The notes beneath the pieces were generated by a model, which saw nothing but the letters and a program-made list of their open reading frames with translations, did not search any database and was not told where the DNA came from. Below are positions 40,222-49,099 of a DNA stretch of 64,000 nucleotides, piece after piece (position 1 is the stretch's first letter; each line of letters begins with the position of its first letter). Both the position numbers and the translations under genes were made by a program. The DNA is from VRUE01 sp963728045. Its GTDB lineage: Bacteria > Actinomycetota > Thermoleophilia > Solirubrobacterales > 70-9. Location of the stretch: assembly GCA_963728045.1 (NCBI GenBank), contig CAVSIE010000005.1, positions 62,001 through 126,000 of the forward strand, given 5' to 3'.

Positions 40222-41669
40222 GCGCGGGACAGTACCCGCATCTCCAGACCGCCTTTGGGCGAGAGAGTGGGCATCTGGCGCACGGTCATGGTCCGTCCCG
40301 GCATCGCGTCGAGACGCAGCCTCTGCAGCAGCATCGTCGCCACCAGCTTCACCTCGGTCTGGCCGAAGCGCTTGCCGATGCAGATCCGGCTGCCGCCGCC
40401 GAAGGGGACGTAGGCGCCGCGCGGCAGCGCCGCCTTGCGCTCCCGGGTGAAGCGCTCGGGGATGAAGGCCTCGGGCTCGGGGAAGACCTCCGGGATGCGG
40501 TGACTGGCCCAGGAGCAGTAGTTGACGTAGGAGCCGCGGACGACCTGATAGCCGCCGAACTCGAAGTCGCGGACGGCGCGGCGCGGGCCGATCCAGGCCG
40601 GCGGGTAGAGACGCAGCACCTCGTCGAGGACCATCTCGAGGTAGGGCATCTCCTTCTCCAGCCGGTCGATGTCCGGCGCATCGCCGCCGAGCACCCGGTC
40701 CTGCTCCTCGCAGAGCTTCTCGAGCACATCGGGGTGCCGCGCCAGCTCGTGCATCATGAAGGTCAGGGTCGAGGTCGAGGTGTCGTGGCCGGCGAACATC
40801 AGGGTCATCACCTGGTCGCGCACCTCCTTGTCGGTGAACCCCTCCCCCGCCTCGTCGCTCACCCCGAGCAGCAGGCTGAGGATGTCCATCTTCTCTGGGT
40901 CTGGCTTGGCCCGGCGCTGGGCGATCTCGCCGTAGACGATCTCGTCCAGCACGGCGCGCGAGCGGACCATCTTCGACCAGGGCGAGCCGGGCCCGCGCAG
41001 CAGGCGCAGGTGGAAGTCGATCCCGTAGAAGCCGAGCGCGCGCTCGAAGTGCTCGGCCGCGGCGGCGCCCTTGCCGGCTTCGTCCGGATCTAGGCCGAGC
41101 AGCGCCCGCATCGCGATTCGCATCGCCAGCTCCCGCATCCACTCGTAGATGTCGACGACCTGACCTTGCCGCAGGCGCTCGATCGCCGGGGTCGCCTCGG
41201 CGATCATCGCCTCGACCGAGGCGCGGACCTGGTCGCGGTGGAAGGCCGGCATCATGATCGCGCGGGCACGGTCGTGGTAGGCGTCGTCGATCGTCAGCAG
41301 CCCGTCGCCCAGCAGCGGGATCAGGTCGCCGAAGCTAGACTCGCGCCAGTGGAAGTTCTCCGGGTGGGCGACGGTGATGAAGTGGTTCGCCTCGGGGCCG
41401 AGCATGAAGATCACCGGGTGGTGGAGCAGGCGGGCGCTGAAGATCGGCCCGTGCTCCTCGTAGAGGGAGAGCAACAGCGGCAGCGGGTCGCGCGCCGCCT
41501 GCAGCGTCCGGCCGGCGCTGAAGCTCTGCGGCCCGGGTGGGTAGGTCCCGCGGCGGCGCACCCGGAGCTCAGCCCGCACGTCGTCGGCGACCCGGACGAC
41601 CGGGTTGTCGCTCAGCTGTTCGGGCGGTGGAACCCGAGACGCCTGCTTGCCCGGGGTCTCAACGGCCAT
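40218..41669 (-). CDS. Cytochrome P450
   Basis: Heme-thiolate mono-oxygenase. The I-helix oxygen motif is MFAGHDTSTSTL, K-helix ExxR is EVLRLYPP, and the heme loop FGGGSRICIGKRFG holds the axial Cys. 483 aa, no membrane anchor. The N-terminal YPPGPQSFSAGRT opening resembles bacterial CYPs related to fatty-acid or terpenoid P450s. Electron donor genes are not adjacent. Operon with the MFS gene downstream. Confidence 0.95.
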   Translation of the reverse strand: MAVETPGKQASRVPPPEQLSDNPVVRVADDVRAELRVRRRGTYPPGPQSFSAGRTLQAARDPLPLLLSLYEEHGPIFSARLLHHPVIFMLGPEANHFITVAHPENFHWRESSFGDLIPLLGDGLLTIDDAYHDRARAIMMPAFHRDQVRASVEAMIAEATPAIERLRQGQVVDIYEWMRELAMRIAMRALLGLDPDEAGKGAAAAEHFERALGFYGIDFHLRLLRGPGSPWSKMVRSRAVLDEIVYGEIAQRRAKPDPEKMDILSLLLGVSDEAGEGFTDKEVRDQVMTLMFAGHDTSTSTLTFMMHELARHPDVLEKLCEEQDRVLGGDAPDIDRLEKEMPYLEMVLDEVLRLYPPAWIGPRRAVRDFEFGGYQVVRGSYVNYCSWASHRIPEVFPEPEAFIPERFTRERKAALPRGAYVPFGGGSRICIGKRFGQTEVKLVATMLLQRLRLDAMPGRTMTVRQMPTLSPKGGLEMRVLSRA

Positions 41670-41729
41670 GCCGGAATCCTAGTTGGCTGACCGGCCAAAG
41701 AGGGGACCGGGCCGAGCGATGGCGGCTGC

Positions 41730-42755
41730 TCAGTTGCGGTGACTGACCAGCTCGAGCACGCGGTCGCCCGGGCGCAGCTCGGCGGCGCGGTCGTCGTCGA
41801 AGCGGATCACCTCGCCGTCGCGGACGATCGCCACCATGATCGCCTCGTGCGCGCGGCGCGGAACGGGACCCGCTTCGGCCTCGCTCACCCATCGCTCGGA
41901 GATGTCGAGTCCCTCGCCGACGGTCAGCAGGTCCTCCATCACCTCGGTCACCTGCGGGGTCTGGGTCGAGAGACCGAGCAGACGGCCGGCGGCGCCGGAC
42001 GACGTGATCGCGGCGTCGGCGCCGCTCTGGTGAAGGAGGTGGACGTTCTCCTCCTCCCGCACCGAGGCGACGATCGTCGCCTCGGTGTTCAGCTCGCGGG
42101 CGGTCAGCGCGATCAGCACGGCGGTGTCGTCGCGGTCGGCGGCGACGACCAGCGCGCTGGCCTCGCGGATTCCCGCCTCGAGCAGGGCAGCCTGGGTTGC
42201 GGCGCTGCCGGCGATAACGGCGAGCCCGTCGGCGGTCGCCCGCGTGCGTGCTTCCGCATTGGGCTCGATCACAACGATCTCGGTGGCGCCGATCCCCTTG
42301 CTTATAAGCGTCCGCACAGCGCTGCGCCCCTTGGCGCCGTACCCGCAAACGATCGTGTGGTCCTTCAAGCGTTTCCTCCAGCGCACTAGTCGGTAGGCCT
42401 CGCGGCTGCGCTCCGCCAGTATCTCCAACGTGGTGCCGACGAGGAGGATGAGAAAGAGCACGCGGGCGGGTGTCACCAGGACCGTGGTCGCCAGCCGGGC
42501 GCCGTCTGAGACGGGCCGGATGTCGCCGTAGCCAGTGGTCGTGATCGAAACGGTCGAGTAGTAGAAGGCGTCGAGCAGACCGATGTGGCCGTCCTCGGGG
42601 TCGAGGTAGCCGCCACGTCCGGCGTAGGTCACTACGGCCACGAACGCAATCAGGGCGAGAGCGATCGCAAGTCGGCCGAGGATCTTGCGCAGCGGTCCGC
42701 GCTCTTCGCCCGGGAGGACGACCGGGATCCGTCCCTGCCGGGCCGCTGCCGCCAT
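41730..42755 (-). CDS. Potassium channel with TrkA/RCK domains
   Basis: Two-helix ion channel with the K+ filter TTTGYGD (about residue 75), followed by an RCK N domain with the nucleotide motif IVCGYGAKGRSAVRTL and an RCK C (TrkA-C) domain ending RPGDRVLELVSHRN. 341 aa, close to MthK-type channels. Its ATG directly abuts the rlmN stop with no gap. Confidence 0.93.
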   Translation of the reverse strand: MAAAARQGRIPVVLPGEERGPLRKILGRLAIALALIAFVAVVTYAGRGGYLDPEDGHIGLLDAFYYSTVSITTTGYGDIRPVSDGARLATTVLVTPARVLFLILLVGTTLEILAERSREAYRLVRWRKRLKDHTIVCGYGAKGRSAVRTLISKGIGATEIVVIEPNAEARTRATADGLAVIAGSAATQAALLEAGIREASALVVAADRDDTAVLIALTARELNTEATIVASVREEENVHLLHQSGADAAITSSGAAGRLLGLSTQTPQVTEVMEDLLTVGEGLDISERWVSEAEAGPVPRRAHEAIMVAIVRDGEVIRFDDDRAAELRPGDRVLELVSHRN

Positions 42756-43742
<987 letters not shown>

Positions 43743-43752
43743 GCGCCCGAGT

Positions 43753-44256
43753 CTAGGGCGAGGGAGGCTGCTGCTCTGGCGGGCTCGCCGGCTGGTCCTC
43801 CGGCATGCGCGGCGGCAACGTCTCCTGTGCCGCCGGCAGCTCCTGGCCCGGCTGCGCGTCCGCCTCTTTGCGCCAGAGGTCGTTGAGCGAGACCTGAATG
43901 TAAGCCCAGAGCCCGGGCGCGAGCAGGAAGTAGAGGATCAGCGCGATCCAGCCGTTGAGCGCCTCGTTGCCGCCGATGCGCGATGCGCCCTGCACCCGCT
44001 TGGCGCCCCGCCAGTAGGTGATCAGCGCCGGGATGATGATCAGGCCCCCGGGGAAGAGCGCCAGCACCGAGTTGGTCGGGTTCTGGCCGAGGTCATAGCC
44101 CTTCGCCTGCCCGTAGTCCCGCAGCTCGCGGTTGATCCGGTACCACCAGACCAGGTGGTAGATGCCGAGGGTGACGAACGGCAGCAGGGCCACCGCCCAC
44201 GGGTTACGGATCTTGACCTCGTCCTGCGTGCCGCGGATCTGCATCTCGTAGGCCAT
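43753..44256 (-). CDS. DUF4234-type membrane protein
   Basis: 167 aa with three or four membrane segments. The opening KIRNPWAVALLPFVTLGIYHLVWWYRINRELRDYG is the DUF4234 signature (short helix then 'WY-INRE'). The tail is Pro/Gln-rich (PPRMPEDQPASPPEQQPPSP) and cytoplasmic or disordered. Function unknown. Confidence 0.8.
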   Translation of the reverse strand: MAYEMQIRGTQDEVKIRNPWAVALLPFVTLGIYHLVWWYRINRELRDYGQAKGYDLGQNPTNSVLALFPGGLIIIPALITYWRGAKRVQGASRIGGNEALNGWIALILYFLLAPGLWAYIQVSLNDLWRKEADAQPGQELPAAQETLPPRMPEDQPASPPEQQPPSP

Positions 44257-44295
44257 CGAAGCTCCGTTCTCTAGGGGCAGCCGTCCCCGACGACA

Positions 44296-45651
44296 CTAAC
44301 CCACAGAGGCTGGGCTGGCCAGGGCCTCAGCAGCCGCTCGCTCGCCGGCCTGCAGCGCTCCCTCCATGTAGCCGCTCCAGACGGTGGCGGTCTCGGTCCC
44401 CGCCCAGTGGATAGGGCCGACCGGCTCCCGCAGAGCCGGGCCGCACTCGGTCCAGCCGCCGGGGCCGAAGTTGGAGGTCGGGCCGCCGCCCGACCACTCC
44501 TCCGCCGACCACTCCTGCTCGGCGTAGTCGAGCGGGCGCTCGGCACGCGGGCCGTAGAGGCGGGCGAAGCAGGCCAGTACGGCGGCGCGGCGCGCTGCCT
44601 CGTCCATCCCCGCCATCTCGTCGGCGTCGGGACCGCCGACGAACCCCAGCAGGACACCCGCCGAGCCGTCGCGGGGCGAGCTGTCGAAGGTCAGGGTCAC
44701 CGGGCCGGCGTCGGTCACCGCCTCGCCGCTGAAGCCATCGGAGCGCCAGAACGGCTCCTCGTAGAGCGCCATGCACTTGTTCAAGCGACCCGGGCGGAAG
44801 CGGCGAGCCAGCTCCCCGCGCTGCGCCGGCAGCGACGGATCGAAATCGATCCTCGCGGCGAGCGCCGCCGGTAGGGCGACGATCGCGCGGCCCGCCTCCA
44901 CCTCGAGGCCGTCGGCGCCAATCCGCACGGCGCCGTCGCCATGCGCGATGCGACGCACCGGGGCGCCGAGGCGAACTCGGTCGCCGAGCGATTCGGCGAG
45001 GCCGAGCGCCAGCAGCTGGGCGCCGCCGTCGAGGCGATCCTGCTGGGCCCCGCCCTCGGTGTCGATCAGCTTGTCGAAGCCGCCGGCCGAGTTGACGTAG
45101 AAGAGGACGTGGAGCATCGAGAGCTCCTCGGGGCCGGCGCCCCAGATCGTGCGACCGGCGAGCCCGAGCAACTCGCGGGCGATCTCCGTCCTCGTGTTCT
45201 GCTCGATCCAGCCGGCGAGCGTCTGGCGGTCGAGCTCGGCGGCCTGCTCAGCAGCCCACGGCGCCTCAGCGGCGACCGCCCTTGCCAGCCGGTCGAAGCG
45301 GCGACGGGCGGTGAAGACGTCCCAGAGGGCGCGGGGGCCGAGGCGCGGGATCGTCCCCCGGTATCGCCGTCGCACTCCGCCGACGTCGAGCAGGTTCCTG
45401 CCGGCGCCGTGCTGGGGAAAGATCTCGACGCCGAGGTCGGCGGCGAGCCGCTGCACCCGCTCGTGGTCGTCGCCGACCCACTGGCCGCCGACGTCGACCG
45501 TCACACCATCCCCGAGCGTCGCGTTGAGCAGCCGCCCGCCGACCCGCCGGCGCGCCTCGAGGACCACGACCTCGCGCCCCGAATCCGCAATCGCCCGCGC
45601 CGCCGCCAAGCCGGACAGGCCGGCGCCGATCACGACGACGTCGGCGCTCAC
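44296..45651 (-). CDS. Flavin-containing amine oxidase
   Basis: FAD-dependent amine oxidase. N-terminal dinucleotide site VVVIGAGLSGLAAARAIADSGREVVVLEARRRVGGR with the following GGQWVG; the C-terminal GPIHWAGTETATVWSGYMEGALQAGERAA is the monoamine/polyamine oxidase flavin site. 451 aa from GTG 45651, which overlaps the LLM-oxidoreductase stop by GTGA. Substrate unknown. Confidence 0.92.
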   Translation of the reverse strand: MSADVVVIGAGLSGLAAARAIADSGREVVVLEARRRVGGRLLNATLGDGVTVDVGGQWVGDDHERVQRLAADLGVEIFPQHGAGRNLLDVGGVRRRYRGTIPRLGPRALWDVFTARRRFDRLARAVAAEAPWAAEQAAELDRQTLAGWIEQNTRTEIARELLGLAGRTIWGAGPEELSMLHVLFYVNSAGGFDKLIDTEGGAQQDRLDGGAQLLALGLAESLGDRVRLGAPVRRIAHGDGAVRIGADGLEVEAGRAIVALPAALAARIDFDPSLPAQRGELARRFRPGRLNKCMALYEEPFWRSDGFSGEAVTDAGPVTLTFDSSPRDGSAGVLLGFVGGPDADEMAGMDEAARRAAVLACFARLYGPRAERPLDYAEQEWSAEEWSGGGPTSNFGPGGWTECGPALREPVGPIHWAGTETATVWSGYMEGALQAGERAAAEALASPASVG

Positions 45652-46493
45652 AACCCGACCGCGTCGGCGAGCAGGTCGACCTGCTCGGGATCGCTCGACG
45701 AGGGAAAGAGGATCAGCTCGCCGCAACCGGCCTGCTCGAAGTCGGAGAGGCGCCGCCGCACGGCCTCGGCGTCCTGGGCGGCAGTGGAGGCGAGGTAGTC
45801 GGCGGCATCCGGGCCGAGCCAGTTGTAGTAGTCGTGGGCGTAGGCACTGGCGTCCTCCGCGGCCCGCTCGCCCAACGAGAAGTAGGCGAGGCCCATCATG
45901 CGCGGCTCGCCCTCGCGACCGGCCTCCGCCCAGGCGGCCCTCAGCCTCTCGACCAGGCCGGGGTACTCGCTCGGCGGAGCGCCGCCGGCGATCCAGCCCT
46001 CGCCGAAGCGGGCGGCGCGGGCGAAGGAGGCGTCGACGTGTCCGCCGACCACGAGGTGAGGCGCTCCCGCTGTCGTCGGTCCGACCTCATCGCCAGACCA
46101 GATCTCCTCCATCTTCTCCAGCATCTGGTCGAGACGGCGACCGCGACCGCGCATATCAACACCGCTCAGCTCGTAGTCGTCATCGCGCGCGCCGAGGCCG
46201 ACGCCAAGAGTGAGGCGGCCGCCGGAGAGGGCGTGCACGCTCAGCGCCTGCTTGGCGAGCGCGGCGGCGTTCTCGCGCAAGGGGGCGAGCAGAACCGCGG
46301 TGGTGAGACCGATCCTCTCGGTGACCGCGGCGGCGGCAGCAAGCGCCGTCAGCGGCTCGTAGTTCGAGAAGACAACACGATCGATCGTGCCCAGAGCGCT
46401 GAAGCCTCGTGCCTCCGCGCGGCGCGCCCACTCGACCAGTTGCTCGCCATTGGCGCCTGTCACGGCACTGGGCAATCCGATTCCGACCTCCAT
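45648..46493 (-). CDS. LLM-class flavin-dependent oxidoreductase (F420-type)
   Basis: Luciferase-like TIM barrel. MEVGIGLPSAVTGANGEQLVEWARRAEARGFSALGTIDRV, then LTTAVLLAPLRENAAALAKQALSVHALSGGRLTLGVGLGARDDDYELSGVD, the F420/FMN-binding pattern of actinobacterial LLM enzymes. 281 aa from ATG 46493, with GGGAGG 6 nt upstream; a longer frame upstream is unlikely to be used. Faces a cupin gene across a short control region containing a 17-bp palindrome. Confidence 0.9.
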   Translation of the reverse strand: MEVGIGLPSAVTGANGEQLVEWARRAEARGFSALGTIDRVVFSNYEPLTALAAAAAVTERIGLTTAVLLAPLRENAAALAKQALSVHALSGGRLTLGVGLGARDDDYELSGVDMRGRGRRLDQMLEKMEEIWSGDEVGPTTAGAPHLVVGGHVDASFARAARFGEGWIAGGAPPSEYPGLVERLRAAWAEAGREGEPRMMGLAYFSLGERAAEDASAYAHDYYNWLGPDAADYLASTAAQDAEAVRRRLSDFEQAGCGELILFPSSSDPEQVDLLADAVGL

Positions 46494-46545
46494 GCACACC
46501 CTCCCGCGCTCGTTTCCGCTCAGCATCATCGCAATGCCCAACGAT

Positions 46546-46562
46546 ACTTTGATATTCAAAGT
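46546..46562. promoter_or_regulatory. 17-bp palindromic operator between divergent genes
   Basis: ACTTTGATATTCAAAGT, 7-bp perfect arms with TAT between, in an AT-rich patch between the LLM-oxidoreductase (start 46493, minus) and the cupin gene (start 46604, plus). Shape and length suit a MarR-, HxlR- or ArsR-type repressor. No regulator gene is adjacent. Confidence 0.55.
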
Positions 46563-46603
46563 GACATATGATCGAACGGTCCACATCGCAACGGGAGGAA
46601 CCT

Positions 46604-46996
46604 ATGAGCACGCACACCGTGAAGAAGATCGACGAGATGGAGGCCGTCTACCTCGGCGCCTTCAAGCGCGCCCGCGCCGAGCTCGGCGTCGAATCGTTCG
46701 GCATGGCGATCATCGACCTGCCGCCCAACTTCGAGAACTACCCCGAGCACGACCACGCGCAGGATGGCCAGGAGGAGGTCTTCGTGGCGCTGCGCGGGGG
46801 CGGTGAGATCGAGATCGCCGGCGAGCGCTTCCCACTCGACCCCGACCACATTGCCCGCGTCGCCTCCGGCACCATGCGCAAGGTCTGGCCGGGGCCGGAC
46901 GGCATCCGACTCCTCGCCGTGGGAGGCGTTCCCGGTGGGGAATACGTAGCGCCCGACAACTCGAAGCTGGGCGAGCCGGACCCGATGGCGAGCTAG
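46604..46996 (+). CDS. Cupin-domain protein
   Basis: 130 aa from ATG 46604 (MSTHTVKKIDEMEAVYLGAF) with GGGAGGAA before it. Small beta-barrel: ENYPEHDHAQDGQEEVFVALRGGGEIEIAGERFPLDPDHIARVASGTMRKVWPGPDGIRLLAVGG. HDHAQDGQEEV approximates the first cupin motif (H-H-x-E) for a metal site. Role unknown; divergently placed from the LLM-oxidoreductase. Confidence 0.85.
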   Translation: MSTHTVKKIDEMEAVYLGAFKRARAELGVESFGMAIIDLPPNFENYPEHDHAQDGQEEVFVALRGGGEIEIAGERFPLDPDHIARVASGTMRKVWPGPDGIRLLAVGGVPGGEYVAPDNSKLGEPDPMAS

Positions 46997-47005
46997 GCTG
47001 ACTAG

Positions 47006-47896
47006 GTGCGTCGCGCTCTGGTCCTCCTCGTAGCGTCGCTGGCGTTGCTCGCCGCCATCGCCCCTGGCGCCGCCGCTCAGTCCGGAGGCGACGCCGAGGA
47101 GGCGACGGTCGTCATCAACGGCGACGTCACGGTCGAGCGCGGCGAGACGGTGGAGGGCGTCTTCATCGTCAACGGCGACGCCCGCATCGCCGGCAGGGTC
47201 GACGGCGACGTCGTGCTCGCGGCCGGCGACGCGCTCGTCTCCGGCCGCATCGACGGCAACCTGGTGACGATCGCCGGGCAGGCCCGCCTGCTGCCGACCG
47301 CCAGCGTCGGCGGCGACCTGGTCTATGGCGACGAGCGGCCGCAGGTGGCGCCGGCGGCGACCGTCGAGGGCTCGGTCGAGAAGGAGGACTGGGCCGACTC
47401 GGTCGGCCTCTTCCCCTTCATCGGCGCCTTCGTCTTCTGGCTGGCGATGAGCATCTCGGCGGCGGTGCTCGGCATCCTCCTCCTGCTGATCGCCCCTCGT
47501 GCCGCCGATGCCGTCTTCGCGCAGGCACGCGAGCGGATCGGCCCGACGATCGCGATCGGGATCGCGATCCTCATCGTCCTGCCGCTCGCCGCCCTGCTCG
47601 CCGCGATCACCCTCGTCGGCTTGCCGCTGGGCATCGGCATCGGCCTGGCGTTGCTGCCGCTGGCGGCGATCGCCTACGTGACCTCCGCCTGGGCGCTCGG
47701 CCGGGCGATCGTCAAGCCGCCGCGCGGGCAGATCCTCGCCTTCCTCGCCGGGCTCGCGATCCTGCGTGCTCTCGCCCTCGTGCCGATCCTCGGCGTGCTC
47801 GTCTGGCTCGCCGCGGTGGTGGTCGGGCTGGGGTTGATCGGCGGCGCTATCGGGGCGGCGAGGAAGCCGGCCGAGGCTCATGCCCCCGGCAGCTGA
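47006..47896 (+). CDS. Exported bactofilin-like beta-helix membrane protein
   Basis: 296 aa, GTG start 9 bp after the cupin stop. Signal peptide, then repeated short strands (VVINGDVTVERGETVEGVFIVNGDARIAGRVDGDVVLAAGDALVSGRIDGNLVTIAG), the polymer-forming bactofilin-like beta-helix, then about four membrane helices and a cytoplasmic tail. Such 'polymer-forming cytoskeletal' domains fused to helices are found in several actinobacteria; function unknown. Confidence 0.8.
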   Translation: MRRALVLLVASLALLAAIAPGAAAQSGGDAEEATVVINGDVTVERGETVEGVFIVNGDARIAGRVDGDVVLAAGDALVSGRIDGNLVTIAGQARLLPTASVGGDLVYGDERPQVAPAATVEGSVEKEDWADSVGLFPFIGAFVFWLAMSISAAVLGILLLLIAPRAADAVFAQARERIGPTIAIGIAILIVLPLAALLAAITLVGLPLGIGIGLALLPLAAIAYVTSAWALGRAIVKPPRGQILAFLAGLAILRALALVPILGVLVWLAAVVVGLGLIGGAIGAARKPAEAHAPGS

Positions 47897-48031
47897 GGAC
47901 CGGGACCCGGGGATAGCGGGGATAGGCCGGGTCGGTCCGCGAGCGCAGGCAGAGCGAGAAGACCGAGCCGCGTGTGTTCGGCACGAGCTGCTGGTGCCGG
48001 CAGGAATCGCAGAGGCCGCTGGCGGGAGCGA

Positions 48032-48541
48032 TCAAGGCGCTGCCGAGTAGCCGCGGGCGCGGCCGACCGCGCCGAGCGCGGCAAGAGCCGGACGCAGCAG
48101 CCAGTCCGGCCCGGCCAGCCGGAAGACGTCGCGGTACTCGCTCAGCATCACACCGAAGGCGAGCGGCCCCGGCATCCCGTTGCGGCCGACTTTGCCTTCG
48201 CGGTGCAGGGCGTCGATCGCCCTGAGCCACCGCTCGGTGCGCAGCCTTGGGCTGGTCCGCCAGAGCACTCGCGTCGGCTCTGCCCCCGCGTTCCACATCT
48301 GGTGGGGCCGGCCCCGCGGGATCTCGATCGTCTCGCCCACGCCCAGGACGCGCTCCTCGCCTCCGGACCGCACGTTCAAAGCGCCCGCCAGGATCTCGAA
48401 ATGCTCGTCCTGAGAAGGATGGAAGTAGCTGGGTGGTCGCGAGCCTTCAGGCCCATAGGTGGCCTCGACCTCGAGCGCCTCAGGTGTCGAGGACCGGACC
48501 TCGAGCGACTCCGAGGGGGTGAGCTTGAGCGTCTCGGACAT
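48032..48541 (-). CDS. Cupin-domain protein
   Basis: 169 aa from ATG 48541. SYFHPSQDEHFEILAGALNVRSGGEERVLGVGETIEIPRGRPHQMWNAGAEPTRVLWRTSP has both cupin motifs with His/Glu metal ligands (HPSQDEHFE and PHQMWN). The C-terminal 65 residues are helical (RWLRAIDALHREGK). Possibly a small-molecule dioxygenase or isomerase; substrate unknown. Confidence 0.85.
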   Translation of the reverse strand: MSETLKLTPSESLEVRSSTPEALEVEATYGPEGSRPPSYFHPSQDEHFEILAGALNVRSGGEERVLGVGETIEIPRGRPHQMWNAGAEPTRVLWRTSPRLRTERWLRAIDALHREGKVGRNGMPGPLAFGVMLSEYRDVFRLAGPDWLLRPALAALGAVGRARGYSAAP

Positions 48542-48554
48542 GCCTGTTGCGATG

Positions 48555-49025
48555 CTACGGCGTCGGCAGGCGCTCGGCACGCCGCTTGGCGGCGTCGAGC
48601 ATGCGGCGCACGGCCAGAACATGACCTCGCGTGCTGATTACCAGCGCCCGGTAGACGCGTCCCCTTGGCCCGGGGAACTCCGCGCGAGTCTCGGCGCGCA
48701 GGCGGCTGCGGCCGTCGCCGAGATCGTCGATGCGGAAGATCAGCGCGTAATCGGAGAAGCGGTGGCTGCCGACCAGCGCCAGCTCCCGCGGGCGCTCCGC
48801 AGTCTCGACGTGAAAGCCCGGAAAGGCAGAGCCGACGGCAAGCGGCCGCGGGCCCGAGGTCTCGACGTCCGCGCAACCGAGCAACCGAGCAGCCCGAGAT
48901 CCTCGCCCCGCGCCGGTCGAGCCCTCGGCGACGCGAAGCACCGCCTCCCAGGTGGCATCTGCGCCAGCGTCCACCTCGATCGAGTGCTCGTCGATGTGCG
49001 GAAGACGGTCGGCTCGGTCAGGCAT
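48555..49025 (-). CDS. SRPBCC/START-like protein
   Basis: 156 aa; HSIEVDAGADATWEAVLRVAEG starts a polyketide-cyclase/SRPBCC-type fold, followed by LALVGSHRFSDYALIFRIDDLGDGRSRLRAETRAEFPGPRGRVYRALVISTRGHVLAVRRMLDAAKRRAERLP, a strand run and a long C-terminal helix. Hydrophobic-ligand binding is typical. 13 bp upstream of the cupin gene, so probably co-transcribed. Confidence 0.7.
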   Translation of the reverse strand: MPDRADRLPHIDEHSIEVDAGADATWEAVLRVAEGSTGAGRGSRAARLLGCADVETSGPRPLAVGSAFPGFHVETAERPRELALVGSHRFSDYALIFRIDDLGDGRSRLRAETRAEFPGPRGRVYRALVISTRGHVLAVRRMLDAAKRRAERLPTP

Positions 49026-49099
49026 CGAGTCGCATCCTATGGGCCGGAAAGTGCGAACAAATCAACGGTGAGCGCCGCGCCGGCGGCTAGCTTTGAACG

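Noticed and set aside
38800..41142. 780-aa single reading frame across P450 and MFS
   Set aside because: Only the part from 40221 has MFS similarity; the upstream part is out of frame inside the P450 gene.
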